A stretch of DNA of 64,000 nucleotides from Streptomyces hygroscopicus (lineage in GTDB: Bacteria > Actinomycetota > Actinomycetes > Streptomycetales > Streptomycetaceae). Positions 59,446 to 64,000 of the stretch are shown here, piece by piece. How positions within the stretch are numbered: the first letter of the stretch is position 1; the number at the start of each line of letters is the position of its first letter. The notes beneath the pieces are model-generated. The model was not told the origin of the DNA, did no database searches, and worked only from the letters and a program-made list of their open reading frames with translations. The DNA lies in the NCBI GenBank assembly GCA_002021875.1, contig CP018627.1, positions 8,990,001 through 9,054,000 on the forward strand. The letters are read 5' to 3'. The position numbers and the translations under genes were made by a program.

Positions 59446-59488
59446 CTACTAGTAGCGTATCGCTACTAGTTTCAGAACGCTACTAGCG
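59446..59488. promoter_or_regulatory. Three CTAG-centred operator boxes spaced 17 bp
   Basis: CTACTAGTAG (59446-59455, perfect palindrome), CGCTACTAGT (59461-59470) and CGCTACTAGCG (59478-59488) share the ACTAG core with centres 17 bp apart. They lie between the hydrolase start (59405) and the stop of the HxlR-type regulator gene (59537). Related ACTACT/ACTAG half-sites recur before the regulator itself, near 60032-60070. Confidence 0.7.
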
Positions 59489-59536
59489 TCTTGGCCGTCC
59501 ACGGCCGAGGCGGTCGGCGGGCCCCGGAGCCGTCTC

Positions 59537-60004
59537 CTACTCCTGATCGGCGCCGCTTACCTCGGTGGATACCGGCCGCAGGGTCGACGCCTCGACCGGC
59601 TGATGGCAGCTGCTGCACGCGAGGTACGGATTGGTCGGGTTCCCGCATGTCGTGTGCATCAGCAGGTGATGTGCGGTGTCGTCGTCCGTCGTCTGGGTCT
59701 CGGCCCAGCGCGTAATGGTCGCGATGGCGGGGACCACGAGTTCGCGGGCGCTGTCGGTGAGTTCGTATTCGTACCAGGGCTTGTCCGAGCGGTAGGCGCG
59801 CTTGGTGAGCAGGCCCAGTTCGGTCAGGCTGTTGAGTCGCGCCGTGAGGATGTTCGCCGAGATGCCCAGGGTTCGCTTGAGCTCGCCGAACCGGCCGATA
59901 CCGAAAAATACCTCCCGCAGGATCTGGTAGTTCCAGCGCTCGGAGATCGCGGCCAGGAACTCCTGTCCGTGCTGGAAGCTGACGTGACTCTTGTGGTCGG
60001 ACAC
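59537..60004 (-). CDS. HxlR-family transcriptional regulator with C-terminal Cys pattern
   Basis: A 155-residue winged-helix protein. HxlR core: FLAAISERWNYQILREVFFGIGRFGELKRTLGISANILTARLNSLTELGLLTKRAYRSDKPWYEYELTDSARELVVPAI. The tail ends CGNPTNPYLACSSCHQPV, a single Cys plus CxxC that could bind zinc or respond to redox/electrophiles. GTG 60004 has GGAGGAG upstream. It is the probable regulator of the hydrolase/SnoaL-like operon, whose promoter it abuts. Confidence 0.87.
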   Translation of the reverse strand: MSDHKSHVSFQHGQEFLAAISERWNYQILREVFFGIGRFGELKRTLGISANILTARLNSLTELGLLTKRAYRSDKPWYEYELTDSARELVVPAIATITRWAETQTTDDDTAHHLLMHTTCGNPTNPYLACSSCHQPVEASTLRPVSTEVSGADQE

Positions 60005-60113
60005 GACTTCTCCTCCCTGGTCATCCCGGTAGTAGTTGTGAATTAAAAGTAGTTCTGTAATGTTACTAGAGTCTGCTTTGGGGATCATCAGGTGGGGGAT
60101 CACGGTGACCGTG

Positions 60114-60185
60114 ATGCGTCGGCATGAACTCACCGACCGGGGTTGGGAGTTATTCGCTCCGCTGATGCCGCGGGCACCGGGCTGA
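60114..60185 (+). pseudogene. Truncated IS5-type transposase N-terminus
   Basis: The 23-residue frame beginning MRRHELTDRGWELFAPLMP matches the N-terminus of IS5-family transposases and stops at TGA 60183-60185. An ATCACGGTGACCGTGAT palindrome (60099-60115) immediately precedes it. It includes a TTA codon. It is a remnant, not an active element. Confidence 0.65.
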
Positions 60186-60186
60186 G

Positions 60187-60370
60187 GGTCTGCTGGGCGG
60201 CGTTGACGATCCGTTCGGCGTGTTCCTCGCGCCACTGGCCACGGCTGTGCCGGATCAGCGGGGCGGTCAGGCGCTTGCGGCCCAGTCGCCGTAGGGCGTG
60301 GGGGTCGGTGCGGGCCTTCTCCACCACGGCCCGGCGGACAGCTCGTCGCAGTGCGTTGGCCGGCCCTGTG
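60187..60370 (-). pseudogene. Fragment of an IS110-type transposase
   Basis: Reading leftward, the frame contains EKARTDPHALRRLGRKRLT and HSRGQWREEHAERIVNAA, a segment found inside IS110-family transposases. The start and the remainder are absent, so only the middle of the gene survives. Confidence 0.6.
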
Positions 60371-60597
60371 CCCGACAGTTCCCGCAGTCCTTCGGGGGGC
60401 GGCAGCGGCAGCCCGCATCACCGTCGACGTGACCGGCTCCGCGTCGGTCGGTCTGGGGGTGATGCCTACCGATGGGCGCCACGGCGCCAGGCCGGGCGTT
60501 GTCACAACCCGATTGTGGACACCCTCGCCCGCGTCGCCGCGGTCATCCCCTGGAATCGATCATCTAGGCGACGCGGTCCCCTCGGACCCCGCTCCCC
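60371..60597. other. Gene-free stretch next to IS remnants
   Basis: About 230 bp without a convincing coding frame. It is probably further decayed mobile-element DNA between the HxlR side and the epimerase gene. The 109 bp between the HxlR start and the first remnant (60005-60113) is AT-rich and holds the regulator promoter. Confidence 0.4.
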
Positions 60598-61650
60598 TCA
60601 CACTCCCGCGCGCTGTGGGGCGCGGGCGAATGCGGTCATGCCCTCCGTGAAGGAGATCGCCGCGCGCCAGCCCAGTGCCTCGCGGATCCGCCGCGACGAC
60701 GCGGTGATATGCCGTACGTCGCCCAGCCGGTACCCGCCCGTCACCACGGGCGCCGGGCCGCCGAACGCCGTGGCCAGGGCCGCGGCCATCTCGCCCACCG
60801 TATGGGGGTCGTCGCTGCCGGTGTTGTACGCGGTCAGCGTGGACGGCGCCACCACCTCCGGCGCCGCCTCCAGGGCGGCGACATTGGCCGCGGCCACGTC
60901 CCGGACATGGACGAAGTCCCGGCGCTGGCCGCCGTCCTCGAAGACCGTGGGGGCATCGCCGCGCGCCAGGGCGGAGCGGAAGAAGGAGGCGACCCCCGCG
61001 TAGGGGGTGTCGCGCGGCATCCCCGGCCCGTACACATTGTGGTAGCGCAGCGACACCGCACGGCCGCCCACCGACCGGGCCCAGGCCGCCGCCAGATGCT
61101 CCTGGGCCAGCTTCGTCGTCGCGTACACATTGCGTGGATCGACCGGTGCGTCCTCCTCCACCTTGCCGGGCCGCAGCGATGTGCCGCACTCGGGGCAGCG
61201 GGAGTCGAAGCGGCCCGCCGCGAGATCCGCCTCGGCGCGCGGACCGGGACGGACCCGGCCGTGGCGGGGGCAGTCGTAGCGGCCCTCCCCGTAGACGACC
61301 ATCGACCCGGCCAGCACCAGTTCGCGCACCCGGCGCTCCGCCATCGCCGCCAGCAGCACCGCGGTGCCCAGGTCGTTGCAGCCCACATAGGCCGGGGCGT
61401 CCGCGAAATCCTTGCCGAGACCGACCATCGCCGCCTGGTGGCATACGGCGTCCACGCCGCGCAGCGCCGCGACCACCGCCTCCCGGTCCCGCACATCGGC
61501 ATGGATCCACTCCCCGTCCACCACAGGCGGCGTCGGATGAGCGGCCGGGAGCAGGGCATCGAGGACGACCGGCTCATGGCCGTGCTCGGTGAGGGCGGTG
61601 ACGATATGCGAGCCGATGAAGCCCGCACCTCCGGTGACCAGTACACGCAT
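60598..61650 (-). CDS. NAD-dependent sugar epimerase/dehydratase with inserted zinc ribbon
   Basis: A 350-residue extended SDR enzyme. MRVLVTGGAGFIGSHIVTALTEHG, GGAGxxG motif; HQAAMVGLG; catalytic Tyr in YATTKLAQEHL and substrate-binding RYHNVYGPGM; C-terminal FTEGMTAF. Between residues 145 and 190 an insert holds CPRHGR then RCPECGTSL, four Cys plus Arg-rich sequence, a zinc-ribbon-like module seen in some dTDP-L-rhamnose 4-epimerase-type proteins. Likely a nucleotide-sugar 4-epimerase. Start ATG 61650. The neighbouring methyltransferase is divergent. Confidence 0.85.
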   Translation of the reverse strand: MRVLVTGGAGFIGSHIVTALTEHGHEPVVLDALLPAAHPTPPVVDGEWIHADVRDREAVVAALRGVDAVCHQAAMVGLGKDFADAPAYVGCNDLGTAVLLAAMAERRVRELVLAGSMVVYGEGRYDCPRHGRVRPGPRAEADLAAGRFDSRCPECGTSLRPGKVEEDAPVDPRNVYATTKLAQEHLAAAWARSVGGRAVSLRYHNVYGPGMPRDTPYAGVASFFRSALARGDAPTVFEDGGQRRDFVHVRDVAAANVAALEAAPEVVAPSTLTAYNTGSDDPHTVGEMAAALATAFGGPAPVVTGGYRLGDVRHITASSRRIREALGWRAAISFTEGMTAFARAPQRAGV

Positions 61651-61909
61651 GGGGACGACGCTAGGCCCGAGCGGGCGCCGGGGCCCGCCCCCGCGCCGTT
61701 CCGTCACCGCTCCGTAAGACCTTCCGGAGGAGGCGTGGTCACAAAATGGTCACAGGAGAGACGGTCCCGCGTTGCCTTTCACTGCGACCGTGGCGGCCAC
61801 TCGCGTCCCCCGGGACCCCGTCCCCGAGGATCCTTTCCCCCAGGGGCTCCCGGACACGATTACCGGACACGTCTCTCCGGACCGCCGCCATCGACGAACA
61901 GAGAGCCAC

Positions 61910-62821
61910 ATGACGGTCACCACCGCCCCCGCGGCCCAGCGTCCCCGCAGCCTGAATGACGTCAAGGGCTGGTTCCCCAGCCTTGACCAAGTACTGTTCG
62001 ACCGCTTTCTGACCCGCCAGGAGCGCCTCGGGCAGCACGGGGACCTGATGGAGATGGGCGCCTACATGGGCAAGAGCGCCATCTTCACCGCCGCGTATCT
62101 GCGGGCGAACGAGCGGTTCACGGTCTGTGACCTCTTCGACGCGGACGCGCCGGACGAGAAGAACGCGGCGGAGGCACGCAAGTCGTACTCCACGTTGACC
62201 CGCACCGCATTCGAGCAGAACTACCTGGCCTTCTGGGACGAGCTGCCGTTCGTCATCCAGGGGCCGACCTCCGTCGTGCCCGACCACGTCGGCGCGGACA
62301 CCTGCCGCTTCATCCACGTGGACGCCTCGCACCTGTACGAGCATGTGGCGGGCGACATCGGCACCGCGCACAGCACGCTGGTGCCCGGCGGCCTCGTCGT
62401 CCTCGACGACTTCCGCTCCGAGCACACCCCCGGGGTGGCCGCCGCGACCTGGGAGGCGGTGTTCACCCGGGGCCTGCGGCCGATCTGCCTGACGACGCAG
62501 AAGCTCTACGGCACCTGGGGCGATCCGGAGCCGATCCAGGACGAGCTGCTCGCGGACGAGGAGTGGCGCAAGGGGATGCACACCAGCGTGCAGGAGATCG
62601 CGGGCCGCAGGGTGCTGCGGTTCTCGGGGAAGCCCGCGAACCCGATCCCGCCCACGTCCCGCTACGCCGACGAGCCGCGCGACCCCGCCCCCGAGCAGCG
62701 CTCCGCGCCCACCGCACCGGCGTCCGCCGCCGCGGCGCGCCGCCCCACCGCGGTCCGGCGGCTCGCCGCCGACGTGCTCCCGCCGGTCGTCACCCGCGCG
62801 ATCCGCCGCCGCAAGCGATAG
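61910..62821 (+). CDS. TylF/macrocin O-methyltransferase-like protein
   Basis: A 303-residue SAM methyltransferase with the TylF pattern: LMEMGAYMGKSAIFTAAYL (motif I), FTVCDLFDADAP (motif II Asp), FIHVDASHLYEHVAGDIGTAHSTLVPGGLVVLDDFRSEHTPG with the metal-binding Asp cluster, and a C-terminal RRVLRF strand. A Pro/Arg-rich tail follows. The likely acceptor is a sugar hydroxyl; its neighbour is a nucleotide-sugar epimerase, so the pair may tailor a glycan or a natural product sugar. ATG 61910 has only a weak GAGAG site. Confidence 0.8.
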   Translation: MTVTTAPAAQRPRSLNDVKGWFPSLDQVLFDRFLTRQERLGQHGDLMEMGAYMGKSAIFTAAYLRANERFTVCDLFDADAPDEKNAAEARKSYSTLTRTAFEQNYLAFWDELPFVIQGPTSVVPDHVGADTCRFIHVDASHLYEHVAGDIGTAHSTLVPGGLVVLDDFRSEHTPGVAAATWEAVFTRGLRPICLTTQKLYGTWGDPEPIQDELLADEEWRKGMHTSVQEIAGRRVLRFSGKPANPIPPTSRYADEPRDPAPEQRSAPTAPASAAAARRPTAVRRLAADVLPPVVTRAIRRRKR

Positions 62822-62945
62822 CCGCTGGGAGCGGAAGGAGCCCCGGCGCGGCGGACGGCCTTACGGCCGCCGCGGCGCCGGGTGGTTCCGGCTGCCTGGC
62901 CGAGACCGAAGCGTGGACCTACGCGTGGTGGACCTGTGCGTGGAT

Positions 62946-63470
62946 CTACGCGTAGTAGAGGGCGCGGGCGCGCGCCAGGTCGACGAGCCCGTCCTCGCCG
63001 AGGTGCAGGAAGTGGTTCACCTGCCACGCCTGAGTGCTGCGGGCCTGGCGATTGGTCGTGGTCACCCACGGCGGGTAGACGCGGAACCCTCGCTTCCCGG
63101 CGGAGCCGTTCCGGGACATGATCCCGCGCTCGCACAGCACCTCGCTCGGGAACACGAACTGTCCGAAGTGGCCGCTGTCGCGGCTGCTGATGACGATGAG
63201 GTCAACCCCGTCGTCGGCGTCGAAGGGCCGGATCGGCCCCTCCGTGGACCGCTGCCAGACGGTGACGAACTGGCCAACCTTCGTCGGGGTGGTCTTGGCC
63301 ACCCGGAACCTGACCGAGAGCCCGTCGAGCGTGAACCCGTGAGCCGCGTACTCGGCGCTCTCCGGCTCGGGCACTGGCTGTGAGCAGGCAAAACCGACCG
63401 GGTCGTACACCCATGTCCGCGCCGCCGAGAGATCACGGTGGAGCTCTGCCCACGGCTGATTCGTCACCAT
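62946..63470 (-). CDS. MepB-family protein
   Basis: A 174-residue protein. The MepB pattern is clear: TWVYDPVGFACSQPVPEPESAEYAAHGFTLDGLSVRFRVAKTTPTKVGQFVTVWQRSTEGPIRPFD near the N-terminus, then DGVDLIVISS, GHFGQFVFPSEVLCERGIMS and the C-terminal KRGFRVYPPW with a TQAWQVNHFLHL helix. The original MepB is a Staphylococcus gene next to a multidrug pump, with no defined activity. ATG 63470 or GTG 63467 may start it; it is a single gene here. Confidence 0.83.
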   Translation of the reverse strand: MVTNQPWAELHRDLSAARTWVYDPVGFACSQPVPEPESAEYAAHGFTLDGLSVRFRVAKTTPTKVGQFVTVWQRSTEGPIRPFDADDGVDLIVISSRDSGHFGQFVFPSEVLCERGIMSRNGSAGKRGFRVYPPWVTTTNRQARSTQAWQVNHFLHLGEDGLVDLARARALYYA

Positions 63471-63781
63471 TCCCTCATCCTGTCATCACGCCCACCGCAC
63501 GCTGCTGGTGCCCGTGGTGGCTCAAACGCATGCACCACGTTCGGCGTGCCGGGATCCGCCAACGCGGTTCGGGGAGGGGAAGACGACGCACGACAGGCGC
63601 CGCCGGTGGCCGTCGTACGGCACGTGGGACGGTGCATGGGGCGGCGCGTGGGACGGTGCATGGGGCGGTGCATTGGGCGGGCGGCACGTGAGACGGGATT
63701 CCGCGGTCCACCGGAGGTACGGCCCCCGGCGCCGCGGGAGTTGCCCCCGCGCGCAAGGAACCCCGGCTCCGCGCGACGGCC
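63471..63781. other. Gene-free gap with a 12-bp minisatellite
   Basis: No convincing gene. The middle holds a run of 12-bp units at 63619-63678; the right part near 63715-63781 is GC-rich spacer that ends at the stop of the next leftward gene. Confidence 0.5.
63619..63678. repeat. Five 12-bp tandem units
   Basis: Units follow GG(T/C)GC(A/G)TGGG(G/A)C: starts at 63619, 63631, 63643, 63655 and 63667, alternating two subtypes (ending GGAC and GGGC), which gives a 24-bp higher-order period. The copies at 63631 and 63655 are identical. Confidence 0.8.
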
Positions 63782-64000
63782 TTACGGCCGCCGCAGTGCC
63801 GGGTGGTCCGCCACCACCGTGCAGGACCCCGGTGCGATCTCCGTGAACCCCGCGTCGCGCACCACCGGCAGCCCGCTCGTGGTGAGCTCGTCCCACCGCT
63901 CGGCCGACGCCGTACGCACCGCCAGCGGGAACCCGGCCTCGCGCCAGGCCGCCCGCACCGCGTCGTCCAGCTCCCACCAGGCCAACTGCGCGCCGTGCCC
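63782..64000 (-). CDS. C-terminal part of an unidentified protein, cut by the window edge
   Basis: Open from the right edge to stop TAA at 63782-63784. The visible 70-odd residues include QLAWWELDDAVRAAWREAGFPLAVRT, a Trp/Asp/Glu helix, and SGLPVVRDAGFTEIAPGSCTVVADHPALRRP. No family is recognised. Confidence 0.55.
   Translation of the reverse strand, partial: GHGAQLAWWELDDAVRAAWREAGFPLAVRTASAERWDELTTSGLPVVRDAGFTEIAPGSCTVVADHPALRRP

Noticed and set aside
1..64000. CRISPR array, tRNA or rRNA genes
   Set aside because: No direct-repeat/spacer pattern, cloverleaf or rRNA-like stretch was seen by eye; the tandem repeats found are minisatellites without spacers.

Overview
The window is very GC-rich with strong third-position G/C bias, GTG starts and stop-start overlapped operons, and reads as a Streptomyces chromosome. 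Gene order at the left (chitobiose permease end, ROK regulator, xylFGH, dxs) and the spaced haem genes (hemE, hemY-type oxidase, hemQ) match from memory the S. coelicolor SCO6007-SCO6042 neighbourhood. No rRNA, tRNA or CRISPR array was seen.

Layout. 1-9.1 kb: end of an NgcG-like permease, a Rok7B7-like regulator, a xylose-type ABC transporter (xylFGH), DXP synthase and an APC amino-acid transporter. 9.1-16.5 kb: a NYN/PIN-like protein, a propeller-like protein, the fatty-acid beta-oxidation pair fadA-fadB, ribonuclease D and an orphan LuxR-type response regulator. 16.8-29.5 kb: DUF3000 protein, hemE, a triple-repeat CxH/WxCP protein, then an aromatic-acid block (flavoprotein reductase, MFS transporter, IclR, pobA, divergent tandem-IclR regulator), then the hemY-type oxidase and hemQ. 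With hemE these outline the coproporphyrin-dependent haem route.

29.6-35.3 kb is the most unusual part: a DUF692 (multinuclear iron oxidative enzyme, MNIO) gene overlaps a TIGR04222-type membrane protein that ends in a tail of about 75 residues made almost only of Gly, Ser and eight Cys. A second TIGR04222 protein without the tail and an exported TAP-like peptidase follow on the same strand. This looks like a maturase-substrate pair of RiPP logic. 35.6-48.7 kb: a class A PBP whose transpeptidase triad is degenerate, a secreted deacetylase-fold protein, membrane glycosyltransferases, a cytochrome-like/molybdopterin oxidoreductase fusion, a GT2/DUF2064/methyltransferase/GT87 operon and a two-component system.

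48.8-60.5 kb is a catabolic island of unknown substrate: an SsuD-like LLM monooxygenase, flavin reductase, acyl-CoA ligase, FAD dehydrogenase, HMG-CoA-lyase-like protein, hotdog thioesterase, Ldh-type dehydrogenase and a TIGR03084 protein, with a MarR regulator. The two MarR-side promoters each carry three helically phased AAGCATGCTT-type boxes. Next to it lies a small HxlR-controlled hydrolase/SnoaL-like operon with three CTAG-centred boxes 17 bp apart. Transposase remnants mark the right edge. 60.6-64 kb: a zinc-ribbon-containing sugar epimerase, a TylF-like methyltransferase, a MepB protein and a truncated gene at the edge.
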